Numbered from the stretch's first letter, positions 26,872 through 38,062 are shown. The stretch is DNA of 64,000 nt from Thermodesulfovibrio yellowstonii DSM 11347 (GCF_000020985.1 NC_011296.1:558001-622000); one strand, 5' to 3'. Notes: generated by a model from the letters alone, not told the origin. Numbers and translations are program-made.

Positions 26872-27363
26872 CTATCTTGCATAAACAGCTTCTATACGGG
26901 AATGAGTACTTTCAGGTCCTTCTGCTTCTGAGATTATGGTATAAATAAAACCTTTATATCCTGCGCCAAACTTTGAATATGCTACTCCTGTTATTTCATA
27001 TCCTGGAGGAGTTTTATATGCATTGAGGCATACAGTTATATTATTTCTAAAAAGCGTATTACTTCCGTAAAGCTTGAACTTAAGTTCAATAGGACTTGAT
27101 GTGCATTCTCCAACGCTATATTCGTTAAATGAACCAGATTGAATCATTATTACAGCATGATGAATCCCACCAACTGCTGCATCACGAACTGAAGCGTATG
27201 TTTTTATTGTCTGTGAAGTTCCTAAAAGTTTTGTAAGGGCAAAATAAAGTCCTGCAAGTGCTAACAATGCAAAAAGTGCAATCAATATAGCAGAAAAAAG
27301 AGAGATTCCTCTATTGTTTATTGATAGTTTCTTAATTGAATATCCTGCTCTATTACCTTCCAT
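26872..27363 (-). CDS. PilX-like pilus assembly protein
   Basis: A 163-residue protein with a basic N-terminus (about 18 residues), the segment NNRGISLFSAIL and one long hydrophobic helix (about 21-45), then a periplasmic domain with two cysteines. It is the last gene of a minor-pilin operon and occupies the place PilX holds beside PilV, PilW and PilY1 in other bacteria. PilX proteins prime pilus assembly. Sequence similarity alone is weak; the name rests on topology, position and the N-terminal pattern. The start overlaps the PilW-like gene by 46 bases. Confidence 0.65.
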   Translation of the reverse strand: MEGNRAGYSIKKLSINNRGISLFSAILIALFALLALAGLYFALTKLLGTSQTIKTYASVRDAAVGGIHHAVIMIQSGSFNEYSVGECTSSPIELKFKLYGSNTLFRNNITVCLNAYKTPPGYEITGVAYSKFGAGYKGFIYTIISEAEGPESTHSRIEAVYAR

Positions 27364-28241
27364 CTATACCACCTCCCTATATTATTCCACCACGTGCTAT
27401 CTATGGTTGGACCTCCTCCACAGTCTGTACTGAACTGCGGCTTGGTTGTTACAGTATCCTGCTTTCCACCAACCTGAAGAATAAGGCAGATACGGAATAG
27501 TTTAAGGTTATGACTTTGAATATCTGAAGAAGAAACTGAATCCTGATAAATAATTGAACCACCACTTTGTATACCTGCTCTAACTTTGAAACTATTTGGT
27601 AAAACACATGAAATAATTGGTTGATTTGCCTGATAACCTGCATATCCTGATGTCCCAATTGTTTTGATAAGATTATATGTTCCCTGTGCACATTCCTTCG
27701 GTAAGTTTGTCTGTGTAAGGCTATAACTAACCATAAAAGATTGAGGATATTTATAATCATCATTTGTTGTAGCATAAAAACCTAAGCCACTCATGCCTGT
27801 TAAGTCATTGCATAGATAGTCAAGAGTTGAAGGGCATAAATTTTTTTTAGTTATAGAGTCAAGAATAATGTACCAGGCACTGGGAAATTCGCAGTCCTGT
27901 CCCATAAAGTTTTTACTTTTTATTGTTAAGCTACCATTGTCTAAAACCGCCCAGCATCCTGACCATATTTCTTCTCTTGAGGCTAATGAAGGAAACTTTA
28001 AAATTCCTGATGTTATTGTTGTTGAAGTCAAATTATCAACGTCCACTCCAAATCCTGCAGATTCAACATCCTTTAAAAGCTGATTAATAAGAACTCCTAC
28101 ATCAGCTTCCTGTTTTGCAACGATATGCTTAGTTACATTTTCCTTTGCTATGAATCTATATGCAGAAAGAATGCCTGCTGCTAAAATACCCATGATTGCA
28201 ATTACAATTAGTATTTCAACAATTGAATAACCTCTTTTCAT
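27318..28241 (-). CDS. PilW-like type IV minor prepilin
   Basis: A 307-residue prepilin. The short leader MKRG precedes YSIVEILIVIAIMGILAAG, which has the Glu5 and hydrophobic helix of class III/IVa pilins; cleavage by PilD would fall after Gly4. The long cysteine-containing C-terminal domain resembles PilW. It overlaps the PilV-like gene by four bases and the PilX-like gene by 46. Role: initiating pilus assembly and presenting PilY1 at the tip, by analogy. Confidence 0.8.
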   Translation of the reverse strand: MKRGYSIVEILIVIAIMGILAAGILSAYRFIAKENVTKHIVAKQEADVGVLINQLLKDVESAGFGVDVDNLTSTTITSGILKFPSLASREEIWSGCWAVLDNGSLTIKSKNFMGQDCEFPSAWYIILDSITKKNLCPSTLDYLCNDLTGMSGLGFYATTNDDYKYPQSFMVSYSLTQTNLPKECAQGTYNLIKTIGTSGYAGYQANQPIISCVLPNSFKVRAGIQSGGSIIYQDSVSSSDIQSHNLKLFRICLILQVGGKQDTVTTKPQFSTDCGGGPTIDSTWWNNIGRWYRWKVIEQDIQLRNYQ

Positions 28242-28858
28242 CTTTTTTCCTTAATTACTACGGAAGTCATCTGCTTAAGAGTATTTGTAAATGGCTCAAA
28301 ATACCACACCATAACTGAAGCTGCTTTACCTGTTTCTCTGCCATAATCATCAATTATTCTTGCAATATTCACAGCTAAGTATATTTTTTTGCCTGAAAAT
28401 CCTTCATATGTGCATACAGGAAGAGTGCTTGGACAGTTACTACCACTACAGCTACATTGTGCATTTACATTATTAGATGAAGGATACAGTCTTAATTTTG
28501 AAGAAAGTCCGTCAATTGGGTTCGTTCCTGTAGGTGAACCTATATTGTAAAAATCTGTCTCACTTTCAAAAAAACTGCAAGATGTTGAATTACAGATTAC
28601 ATTATTCCATGAAGAATTATTTGCATAAAGTATTGATTGAATTCCGCTTCCATCACTTACATAAGGAAGACTTTCAATATAAGCTGTAAACTGTTTCGCT
28701 ATTTCCGTTGCTTTGTCTTTCATTTTTGCTCTTATTGAAAATTTGTTATATTCAAGAATTCCTTTTAAAAGACCAAGCATTACAATAAGTACAATGAGCA
28801 TTGCAATAAGAAGTTCAATAAGAGTGAAACCTTTATTATTTAATTTGAGTTCTTCCAT
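28238..28858 (-). CDS. PilV-like type IV minor prepilin
   Basis: A 206-residue prepilin with leader MEELKLNNKG followed by FTLIELLIAMLIVLIVML, a textbook prepilin peptidase site with Glu at mature position 5. The C-terminal domain has several cysteines, including CSCSGSNC, which may form disulfides. It overlaps the FimT-like gene by 23 bases and the PilW-like gene by four. The position between fimT-like and pilW-like genes matches pilV in other minor-pilin operons. Confidence 0.82.
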   Translation of the reverse strand: MEELKLNNKGFTLIELLIAMLIVLIVMLGLLKGILEYNKFSIRAKMKDKATEIAKQFTAYIESLPYVSDGSGIQSILYANNSSWNNVICNSTSCSFFESETDFYNIGSPTGTNPIDGLSSKLRLYPSSNNVNAQCSCSGSNCPSTLPVCTYEGFSGKKIYLAVNIARIIDDYGRETGKAASVMVWYFEPFTNTLKQMTSVVIKEKR

Positions 28859-29291
28859 ATTTGCTTATTTCTATTATTTTTTGATTATTATTAATGTTTT
28901 TTAAGGTGATGCTACTTACTCCCAGCGCGCATGTTATAGTTCTTGGATATCCTTTTCTATCAAAAACCAATGTCTGAGAAACAGTGGCAGTTATTCCAGA
29001 AATAAAACTCTGAGATTTAACAGTCTCAGCATTATTAAAGTTACAGTTTCCGTCTGAATCTTTAAATATTGTATAACTACCTATATTGACTACTATTCCA
29101 TAGGGTTCTTTAGAAATTGATTGAGATTTTATCCAGCTTATTTCATCTGTGAGCATATTTGCCTGTCTCATGAGTTCTCTGTCTGCTTTATATTTTGTAT
29201 ACTGGGAAACACCAACATACATGAGAATTGACAGAATTGCTATGATTATTAAAAGCTCAAGAATGCTGAAACCTGCTATTTTTCTATCCAT
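28836..29291 (-). CDS. FimT/GspH-like minor prepilin
   Basis: A 151-residue prepilin: leader MDRKIAG, then FSILELLIIIAILSILMYV with Glu at mature position 5, and a GspH/FimT-like beta domain containing TVSQTLVFDRKGYPR. FimT-type pilins participate in pilus priming and, in some species, DNA uptake. It overlaps the PilY1-like gene by 16 bases. Confidence 0.82.
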   Translation of the reverse strand: MDRKIAGFSILELLIIIAILSILMYVGVSQYTKYKADRELMRQANMLTDEISWIKSQSISKEPYGIVVNIGSYTIFKDSDGNCNFNNAETVKSQSFISGITATVSQTLVFDRKGYPRTITCALGVSSITLKNINNNQKIIEISKYGRTQIK

Positions 29292-32200
29292 GAAATAAAC
29301 CTGCTTTCATATCCTGTAGCTACCTGTTGTTCCACTCTAAGCACAATCCCAGCTGATACCTGAATAAACTTTGTATACTCCCTTGAGCTTATTCCAGTTG
29401 TTATCTGAAATGGATTTCCCAAGGGAGGCACACCTCTGCCAAGAGAAATCTTCGGATATACAGTTACAGTTCCTTGAGTTCCACTTGTTGCCAGACTTGA
29501 AAGCACAACAGGTCTTGGATAGGCGGTACCTGATTTATAATATAAGGCAAGAAGATTTGAATTTCCTTCATAGGCGCATATATTTGAAGGAGGAGCAAAG
29601 CTTAAAGCATCTAATACTCCGCCAAATATGGCAGGCTGGCTTATTATTGCTTCTCCTGTAAGCTCATAATACCATCCGCGGGTTACTTCTTGAATTGAAC
29701 TTATAGGTGTTGTATCATACACAACATCCACAAGCCCGCAGGAACTACCTGAACAGGAGCATAGTTTTTTAATCTCTGTAACTGTTGCCTGAACGGTGAC
29801 TGAAGTTGTATCTGTAAGGTTAGTTTTTGAATAAGTATTTGAACAGGAGCCATCCCAGCATGGGTCTTTGTATCCTATAAGATAGTTTTTATAGGCAATG
29901 GTTTTGTCTGCCTGAGCAAGATATCTTCCTGTTCCAAAGAAAACCCAGAGATTGCCATATTCATCCTTTGTAAATGTGGAAGCAGCAAAGACAGGAGGAG
30001 CTTCATTATATGTTGAAGTTTTGAATGTTTCAAGATCTATTGCCTTTGAGACAGTTGCCGAGGCAAGTCCATTTTTAACAACAATTCTGTAAAACATGCC
30101 CCAGGTTTTCCCGCTTTTTAATCCATACAGCCCGAAATAAATCGCATCATCAGAATAATCAAAATCAACATCAACAGGCATTATATCTCCAGTTGCAGCA
30201 TAGATATTGCTTGATAGAGAAAGTGTAAAATCTTTTGCTAATGTTCCATCTCTAATGTTTAAAAAATATATTTTTGTGGAAGAAGAAAAGCTTGTTCCAT
30301 CAGGGCTGCTCGGTCCTGTTCCTGTAACCACATACCAGCTACTGCCAATTTTTGTGACAGCAGGAAAAGAAAGCGTAAGAGTTTGATCATCAAGGGATTT
30401 TTCCCATAAGAGAGAAGGATTTAAAGGGTCTGTAATATCAAGAACAAAGACACTTGATGAATAACTACTTAAGGCTTTTCCCCCAAATCCCATGGCTCCT
30501 ACAAGAAGAGTTTTCCATGTCCCATCCACCTTTGCATCAACAACAAGGGTTCTGTAATCAACAGTTGGAACATGACAGTAGTCGGATTTTCCGTACCATA
30601 TAAGATAGGGTATAGCATTCTTTGGAATGAATGCCCATTCTTCCCTTCCAATTTTATCAGTTCCTGTATCAGTAGGTGAATTTTGTAGTTTTGAAGGTTT
30701 TTCAAGATTTGCCTGATTTACAATTGTTCCTACTCTGAATGCATGAAGCATTCCATCGTTTGCGCCTACAAAAGTTAATGATGGACGATTTTTATAACTA
30801 TCCTGTCTTATAAATTCTGCATATGTACTATCTCCGTATTTTATGTGATAGATATTAACAGGCTGATCAGAGACAACTGATGGAGTAGAATGGATTATAT
30901 CCCCAAGCTTCCATGTTTTTGTTTGATTTATCCCACAGAATGATTGTATATTCAGTTCTCTTGGTCTCTGAACATAGGAAAGGGTTTTACATGTGGCGTC
31001 ACCTGACAAATCCTCGCCTCTTAGATATCTTATTATACAGCCTGCTTTTGTTGAATCCACTGTTGAGTCAATGCTCTGCCATACTGTAGCAAGTGTAGAT
31101 GCCTCTGTGGTGGTGAAATCTGTCAGGACTCCGTTTTTATTGTATTTTATGTTTCTTGAGGAAGTATCTATGTTTGCAAGCCAGCAACCGCTGTCAAAAA
31201 CTGCTTTAAGCTCAGATATTTCTTTTACCTCTTGAAGCTGACATGTATCAGTTCCACCCTGTAGCACCGCTGTTTTTGTCTGGTCATCAACTATAACAAA
31301 CTGGAATATTTTATCAATGGTATTCAAAATATTGAGAATAAATTTTTCAACTGTATCCTCTCTAAGGTTTTGACTAAGATCAATCCAGAAACTTCGTAAA
31401 AATCCAAGCCATCCAAGTTCTGTACCATCTTCCCTCTGATACTTGGGATAAAAATATGGCTGAATAACAAGGCTTGATATTCCAGTTCTTGAAGCAAGAG
31501 TTGCAACAGTAGAACCTGAGGATGCGCGGCGGAGAATATCAAATATGGCGGTTTTCACTGCTTCCTTTATTTCAGTTGCATCAGAGGCTGAATAAAAAGT
31601 ATCGGGTTTTCCATCTCCATCTTTATCCCAGTCAGAAGAAGATGTTGGAAGAGTTGCACAGGAACTGCCTTTCCCGCAGTTAGTTGTTGAACAGCAGTCA
31701 TCAACATAACTACAGCTTGTTTGGGGATAACTACTTAAAGCATCGGGCCATGTTTTTGTTCTGTCAAAGGCTCCATACATGGCAACCTGTTTTAAAGATT
31801 TTTCTCCAGTGCCTCCAAGCCAGAGACCTATTCCGTAAACTGCTTCCACATAGGAAGAAATTCCTGTTGGTGCATTAGTAAAACCTTTTTTATGAAGCCA
31901 ATAAGCAGGGACAACAGGATCTGCTGAATTTGCTTCATATCCTGTGTCTATCTTACATGTTGAGGTAACGGGATATCCACCGTAATTCCACTGCCCGTCA
32001 GTAAGAAGTATTACAAAGTTTTTTGCACAGGGAACAAGCTTAAGTTCACTTCCCTGACAGACTCCGTTGTTATCTTCATCAACACATTGATACATGGGAT
32101 TACGCCATTGGTCTCCACTACCACTTTGGGGAGTAAACCCTCCATATTTCGGGCTATTCTGGGCAAAATAGTTATAGGCATCCCATAAAGCAGGAGCAGT

Positions 32201-33016
32201 GGGAGTTGCACCTGATGGTGACTCATAGTTTATGGCAGCAATTAAATTTTTGTAGGGATTAACTCCATCAAAACTGGCACTTGAAGTAAAATCACCAACA
32301 TGTACTTTGTTGCTTCTGACTCCTGTTCCGCTGTAAAACATTACCCCAAGTCTTGGCTGTAAAGTCAAACTTCTGAACTGAAAGGTGAGGCTATCATATA
32401 TTCTTGTCCAGGGAACTTTTACCTTTATTCCTGATTCTGATTCAAGAAAACAGCCACTGCTGTCACAGCTGAGATTGGCAGCTGGTTGTCCGTAGAGCTC
32501 TGGGTCACATTTTTTTGGATCATTTGAGGTGCAAGAGCTAAGTTTTCCTCCTGTTATTGCCCATCTTACAAGGTCAACTCTTGTCATATATATGAAATTG
32601 AGACATGCACCTTTATATTTCTTGGATGTATCAATATCGTATGCTCTTTTGGGGCATGTTGTTTCAGTTCCTGTTGTTTCTACCCATACATATCCATTAC
32701 CCACATTTGGAATAGATATAAATTGTCTTTCATATAGTTTATCAGGATTAAAGTATCCTTCCTCTGTTCCTTTATATGTCCATCCACAGCCTGTGCTTGT
32801 GCCACAGCAGTCCTCTCTGTCAGTTTTAGGATTATAGGCACACCATGACATTGAACCACTGACATCTATTACAAATAGAACATTTGGAGAAGCAATCTGT
32901 CCAATTGAGGGAGGAACATAGCAGTAATCTGCCATATCAATTGATTCTACTGTAGGATGATCCTTGATCAAAAGAGAAATGAAAAATAGAAAAATAAAGA
33001 AAAACAATTTTCTCAT
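29276..33016 (-). CDS. pilY1: PilY1/PilC-like pilus tip adhesin with von Willebrand A domain
   Basis: A 1246-residue secreted protein. A signal-type hydrophobic stretch covers residues 4-17. The von Willebrand A domain begins near 45 with the metal site VIDVSGSMSW, and holds many cysteines in its first 150 residues. A second Ca-type loop, DWDKDGDGKPDTF, is in the middle. The C-terminal half is the PilC beta-propeller (WKLGDIIHSTPSVV, FVGANDGMLHAF, AFIPKNAIPYL) and carries the Ca-binding segment VDVDFDYSDDAIYFG expected of PilY1. PilY1 caps the pilus and regulates extension, adhesion and mechanosensing. It is preceded by a tiny secreted protein gene and followed by four prepilin genes. Confidence 0.92.
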   Translation of the reverse strand: MRKLFFFIFLFFISLLIKDHPTVESIDMADYCYVPPSIGQIASPNVLFVIDVSGSMSWCAYNPKTDREDCCGTSTGCGWTYKGTEEGYFNPDKLYERQFISIPNVGNGYVWVETTGTETTCPKRAYDIDTSKKYKGACLNFIYMTRVDLVRWAITGGKLSSCTSNDPKKCDPELYGQPAANLSCDSSGCFLESESGIKVKVPWTRIYDSLTFQFRSLTLQPRLGVMFYSGTGVRSNKVHVGDFTSSASFDGVNPYKNLIAAINYESPSGATPTAPALWDAYNYFAQNSPKYGGFTPQSGSGDQWRNPMYQCVDEDNNGVCQGSELKLVPCAKNFVILLTDGQWNYGGYPVTSTCKIDTGYEANSADPVVPAYWLHKKGFTNAPTGISSYVEAVYGIGLWLGGTGEKSLKQVAMYGAFDRTKTWPDALSSYPQTSCSYVDDCCSTTNCGKGSSCATLPTSSSDWDKDGDGKPDTFYSASDATEIKEAVKTAIFDILRRASSGSTVATLASRTGISSLVIQPYFYPKYQREDGTELGWLGFLRSFWIDLSQNLREDTVEKFILNILNTIDKIFQFVIVDDQTKTAVLQGGTDTCQLQEVKEISELKAVFDSGCWLANIDTSSRNIKYNKNGVLTDFTTTEASTLATVWQSIDSTVDSTKAGCIIRYLRGEDLSGDATCKTLSYVQRPRELNIQSFCGINQTKTWKLGDIIHSTPSVVSDQPVNIYHIKYGDSTYAEFIRQDSYKNRPSLTFVGANDGMLHAFRVGTIVNQANLEKPSKLQNSPTDTGTDKIGREEWAFIPKNAIPYLIWYGKSDYCHVPTVDYRTLVVDAKVDGTWKTLLVGAMGFGGKALSSYSSSVFVLDITDPLNPSLLWEKSLDDQTLTLSFPAVTKIGSSWYVVTGTGPSSPDGTSFSSSTKIYFLNIRDGTLAKDFTLSLSSNIYAATGDIMPVDVDFDYSDDAIYFGLYGLKSGKTWGMFYRIVVKNGLASATVSKAIDLETFKTSTYNEAPPVFAASTFTKDEYGNLWVFFGTGRYLAQADKTIAYKNYLIGYKDPCWDGSCSNTYSKTNLTDTTSVTVQATVTEIKKLCSCSGSSCGLVDVVYDTTPISSIQEVTRGWYYELTGEAIISQPAIFGGVLDALSFAPPSNICAYEGNSNLLALYYKSGTAYPRPVVLSSLATSGTQGTVTVYPKISLGRGVPPLGNPFQITTGISSREYTKFIQVSAGIVLRVEQQVATGYESRFISWIEK

Positions 33017-33023
33017 GATAACC

Positions 33024-33314
33024 TCAATTCAAAAGAGGTGTTCGTATTTTATGTATTTTAAATTTATCACAATGATTTGAATCAATTCCGAAACTGATGA
33101 CTTTGTTGATGAGTAAATCCTTTGAAAGACCCTTTTCAGCCCAGAACTCTCTAACACCTTTACATGAACTGCTTAGAACATCTATCTTTATTTTGCCAGT
33201 ATCTGGTTCATAATTAATTACTTTCCCTGTAAGATAAAGTTCATCAACAGCAATTGACAGGGCAGGGGATAATATAAAAAGAAAAACCAATAAAAAAGCT
33301 ACACGGACTCTCAT
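33024..33314 (-). CDS. Small exported protein heading the pilus operon
   Basis: The family of this 96-residue protein is not recognised. A cleavable signal peptide is clear (MRVRVAFLLVFLFILSPALS, likely cut near residue 22), leaving about 74 residues with two cysteines (in SSSCKG and SNHCDK), which may form a disulfide. ATG 33314 follows AAGGAGG closely. Seven bases separate it from the PilY1-like gene, so it is the first gene of the minor-pilin operon and probably works with the tip complex or its folding. A TATACT box about 30 bases upstream may be its promoter. Confidence 0.7.
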   Translation of the reverse strand: MRVRVAFLLVFLFILSPALSIAVDELYLTGKVINYEPDTGKIKIDVLSSSCKGVREFWAEKGLSKDLLINKVISFGIDSNHCDKFKIHKIRTPLLN

Positions 33315-33388
33315 TTTAAGCCTCCTTTTTTAGCTGAGTATAGTTTAGCAAAAAAACATCAAAAAATTGTGAAAGTTGTGTGAGAGAT

Positions 33389-33814
33389 TTATTTGATGAA
33401 TTTTTCTCTGATTGTTTCTATAAACTGATAGAAACTTTCTAAATTTTCCTTTACATTCTTAAGAAGCAGAGAGTCATCAATTTGCCAGTATCTGTGAATC
33501 AAGATATTTCTGAAATCAAAAAAAGGCTTAAGAGAGACATATATAGATTCATCAATTATATTTTTTTCTCTGGCTTTTTTGATTGTATCAATATAGCCTT
33601 TTACAGGGATACCGTAATTTTTTGCAAGTATGTGCTGGATTGTTAGAGAGATTGATTCAGCAATCTCAACAAGACTAAACTTTAAAGCTTTAAGAATCCT
33701 TTTATTATTTAAAATTTCTTCAGGAGAGAAATCTTCAAGTATTGATTTTATATCGTCTGTATTCTCTTTGATTTCATAAATATATTGAGAAATTCTCTTT
33801 ACATCAATATTCAT
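33389..33814 (-). CDS. hepT: HepT-like HEPN toxin (DUF86)
   Basis: A 141-residue all-helical HEPN-domain protein. The RX4HXY ribonuclease motif is present as RNILIHRY near residue 111. HepT toxins are neutralised by the MntA nucleotidyltransferase, which adds AMP units to the motif tyrosine. The gene starts three bases after the mntA-like stop. All features needed for activity are visible. It lies between the pilus operon and a non-coding gap. Confidence 0.85.
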   Translation of the reverse strand: MNIDVKRISQYIYEIKENTDDIKSILEDFSPEEILNNKRILKALKFSLVEIAESISLTIQHILAKNYGIPVKGYIDTIKKAREKNIIDESIYVSLKPFFDFRNILIHRYWQIDDSLLLKNVKENLESFYQFIETIREKFIK

Positions 33815-33817
33815 TAT

Positions 33818-34231
33818 TTACCTATAAAACTCATTGAGGACTATTTGATTTATACGATAATTGAGTGATACTTTTTCAATAAGATTTGTTCTTAATTCCG
33901 GGTTTTTGTCCACAATTAGAACACCTCTATCAAGAACTTCAATTAGAAAGTCATAGGGAGCATTGTTAATTACTCTTAAATCAATATAATCTGGAGCTAT
34001 GTCTATCCCTGCATTTATTAATTCATTAGAAATTTTAATTTTCATGTCTGCCTGAAAGTTGAATACTGATTCTATTTCTGAGCAATAAATTGCTATATCA
34101 ATATCATTGAAAAAGGTTTGCTCAATAAAAGAACCATAAAGATAGGCAAAAACTACCTTTTCTTCATTGTGAAGAAGAGTTTTGAGCAAGTGAATTATTT
34201 GATTTTTCTGATTTTTTGAAATCTCCGGCAT
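33818..34231 (-). CDS. mntA: MntA-like minimal nucleotidyltransferase antitoxin
   Basis: A 137-residue nucleotidyltransferase-fold protein. The nucleotide site is YGSFIEQTFFNDIDIAIY, giving GS-X8-DID, the shorter spacing found in one MNT subgroup. The third acid is probably Asp in DYIDLRVI. It would AMPylate the tyrosine of the HepT motif. A TATAAT on the minus strand (34237-34242) ends five bases before the ATG and no Shine-Dalgarno sequence is seen, implying a leaderless transcript. Confidence 0.82.
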   Translation of the reverse strand: MPEISKNQKNQIIHLLKTLLHNEEKVVFAYLYGSFIEQTFFNDIDIAIYCSEIESVFNFQADMKIKISNELINAGIDIAPDYIDLRVINNAPYDFLIEVLDRGVLIVDKNPELRTNLIEKVSLNYRINQIVLNEFYR

Positions 34232-34243
34232 ATATAATTATAT
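34232..34243. promoter_or_regulatory. Palindromic -10 region upstream of mntA
   Basis: The 12-bp palindrome ATATAATTATAT contains TATAAT on both strands. The minus-strand box lies five bases before the mntA ATG. It may also act as the operator for autoregulation of the toxin-antitoxin pair. Confidence 0.4.
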
Positions 34244-34369
34244 CACACAGAGTAAATTTAATTTATCAAAATCGAGGCTATTAAATTGAAGAGAATCATC
34301 CCAATGGATCTTCTCCTTTAAAAAATGAGAAAATTCCTCGCAGGATAGGATTGAAAGAGAGGGGATGAT

Positions 34370-34453
34370 ATGGGAGCCTTAATTGTTGATATTAATGCCG
34401 ATTTAGAAATAATAAGAAGTAGAAACCATCAAGAGAAAACTTATCAGGCTTAA
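34370..34453 (+). pseudogene. Possible gene remnant or 27-codon small ORF
   Basis: A short frame starts at ATG 34370, after GAGAGGGG, and would encode MGALIVDINADLEIIR plus 11 residues before TAA. A shifted frame just after it could continue with a plausible peptide (ALKDGVICIF). It may be the stub of a decayed gene, possibly a mobile-element protein, or a chance frame. The 265-base gap between mntA and the kinase gene holds nothing else I can identify. Confidence 0.25.
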
Positions 34454-34496
34454 AATGCCCCTTTACAAGCTTTGAAAGATGGTGTAATCTGTATCT

Positions 34497-35390
34497 TTAT
34501 AGAAACTTTAAAATAGTTAGGAAATGCTCTCCCTTAGCTCTATATTTAATAGAGAATTTATGTATCCTGCATAGATATTCAACTATTTGTAATCCTATTC
34601 CTGAACCTTTAAGAATCTCTGAGAAATCATTTCTTATGGCAATTACGTCACTGCAAATTTTTATGTGCACTTTGCTTCGGGAGTATCTGAAGGCATTGTC
34701 AAGAAGAAGGAAAATTATTGTTTCAAATGCTTCAGGATTTATATCAAGAAAAAGTTGTCTTGAAGTAAAGATTACTTTTTTATCAGTCACAAACTTTGAA
34801 ACCGTTTTGTTTACTACCTCATTCAAATTAACTGTCTGTCTGCTTTTTGATATTTTGGGTAGCTTCTTTATTGCCTCCATGGATTTCTTTATTTCATCAT
34901 CAATAAGATTGCAACTATTTTCAATTCTTTCAAGAACTCTCAGTTCAGGTTTAAGTTTTAATATTTCTATATTTGTTTTCATTACAGAGAGAAAATTTCC
35001 AATTTTATGAGATAAAACAAAAAAGAGAAATTTTAAGAATTCTTCATGCTCTATTTCTTTTTTGTTTATTAAAACTAAAACTTTATAGAAAAGAAAGCTT
35101 AAAATCAAAATAAATAAAGCTTCCCAAATAAGCACTGTTTTGGAGTATCTCGCAAATCTCTCTTCATAGTATGTTTTATCAATAATTATTTCATCTCCGT
35201 ATCTTTTCAAATAAGGCGGGAGAGGGTGGTTTTTACCGTGTTTTAAAATATCCTGATAGATAGAGGTAAATTCATTTTCAAATTTAATATATTCTTCCTT
35301 AAAAAAGTAGATTGTTATGAAGTTTATCGTAGAAAAGATAATCACTGCTGAAAACAGAAATAGAATAAATATTTTTGTTTGAAATCTCAA
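34497..35390 (-). CDS. Membrane sensor histidine kinase
   Basis: A 297-residue kinase with two membrane helices (about 6-28 and 86-108) bounding a small extracytoplasmic loop. The phosphoacceptor His lies in FVLSHKIGNFLSVMKTN, an atypical H-box with Lys-Ile in place of Glu-Leu. The ATPase domain is short: N-box LLDNAFRYS, then GSGIGLQIVEYL, with no clear DxGxG box. It is coupled to the OmpR-type regulator by a four-base overlap. The ligand is unknown, and the nearby groESL and toxin-antitoxin genes give no hint. Confidence 0.85.
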   Translation of the reverse strand: MRFQTKIFILFLFSAVIIFSTINFITIYFFKEEYIKFENEFTSIYQDILKHGKNHPLPPYLKRYGDEIIIDKTYYEERFARYSKTVLIWEALFILILSFLFYKVLVLINKKEIEHEEFLKFLFFVLSHKIGNFLSVMKTNIEILKLKPELRVLERIENSCNLIDDEIKKSMEAIKKLPKISKSRQTVNLNEVVNKTVSKFVTDKKVIFTSRQLFLDINPEAFETIIFLLLDNAFRYSRSKVHIKICSDVIAIRNDFSEILKGSGIGLQIVEYLCRIHKFSIKYRAKGEHFLTILKFL

Positions 35391-36031
35391 CTTAATTTAT
35401 ATCCTCTTCCTTTATAGTTCTGAATAGTTCCTTCTGGAAGCACTTTTCTTAACTCTTTTATATATGCTCTTATAACTTCTTCGCCTACTGCTTTCCCACC
35501 CCATACATAGTTTAAAATTGTTTCTTTATCAATTATCTCTCCTTTTCTTTTTACAAACAATGTTAATAAGTCCCATGCGGTTTTTGAAAGTTTTATTTCT
35601 TTACTTCCCTTTAAAATAATTTTTGTATCAATATTAATACTGATATCACCTATGTTTATCATACTGTCTATATGCTTCCTTTTGCTTAGTGCTAATAGCC
35701 TCAAAACAAGCTCTTTTGGTTCAAAAGGTTTGGTAAGATAGTCATCAGCACCTCTTAAAAAGCATGTTTCTTTATCTTCAACTCTTTTTTTTGCTGTTAA
35801 TATAAGAATTGGTGTTTTTATTCCTTTTTCTCGTATAAATGTTATTAAATCTTCACCGCGACTGTAATTTAATATTAAATCAATCACAATTACATCAAAT
35901 TCATAGACATTTAGCACATTGGGAAGTTTTCGTTCATCCCATAGCCAAAGAGTTTCAAAGTTTTCAAGCTTTAGATATTCTTCAAGGCTTTCGCCAAGTA
36001 CTCTGTCATCTTCCACTAAAAGAATTTTCAT
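35387..36031 (-). CDS. OmpR/PhoB-family response regulator
   Basis: A 214-residue regulator: receiver domain (MKILLVEDDRVLGE; phosphoacceptor Asp in DVIVIDLILNY; Lys in LTKPFEPKELVLRL) and a C-terminal winged helix ending VRAYIKELRKVLPEG...GRGYKLS. ATG 36031 gives the standard receiver N-terminus; a longer frame upstream is not supported. A TAATAT box lies seven bases before it. It overlaps the kinase gene by four bases (ATGA) and would transcribe from its own promoter beyond the groEL terminator. Confidence 0.92.
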   Translation of the reverse strand: MKILLVEDDRVLGESLEEYLKLENFETLWLWDERKLPNVLNVYEFDVIVIDLILNYSRGEDLITFIREKGIKTPILILTAKKRVEDKETCFLRGADDYLTKPFEPKELVLRLLALSKRKHIDSMINIGDISINIDTKIILKGSKEIKLSKTAWDLLTLFVKRKGEIIDKETILNYVWGGKAVGEEVIRAYIKELRKVLPEGTIQNYKGRGYKLS

Positions 36032-36068
36032 CAATTGAATATTACAATAAAATGTGCGGTTTTTCAAG

Positions 36069-36100
36069 AAAAAAAGGAGCAGACAATTGATGTCTGCTCC
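36069..36100 (-). terminator. Rho-independent terminator of groESL
   Basis: A perfect 9-bp stem, GGAGCAGAC (36076-36084) with GTCTGCTCC (36092-36100), and a 7-base loop, is followed on the minus strand by seven T (36075-36069). It lies about 20 bases after the groEL stop and insulates the response-regulator operon. Confidence 0.93.
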
Positions 36101-36120
36101 TCTGTAAATTGGCGAGAAAA

Positions 36121-38026
<1,906 letters not shown>

Positions 38027-38062
38027 ATCCTCCCTCCTTTTTTATTTTTGTTTTTTTGATTA

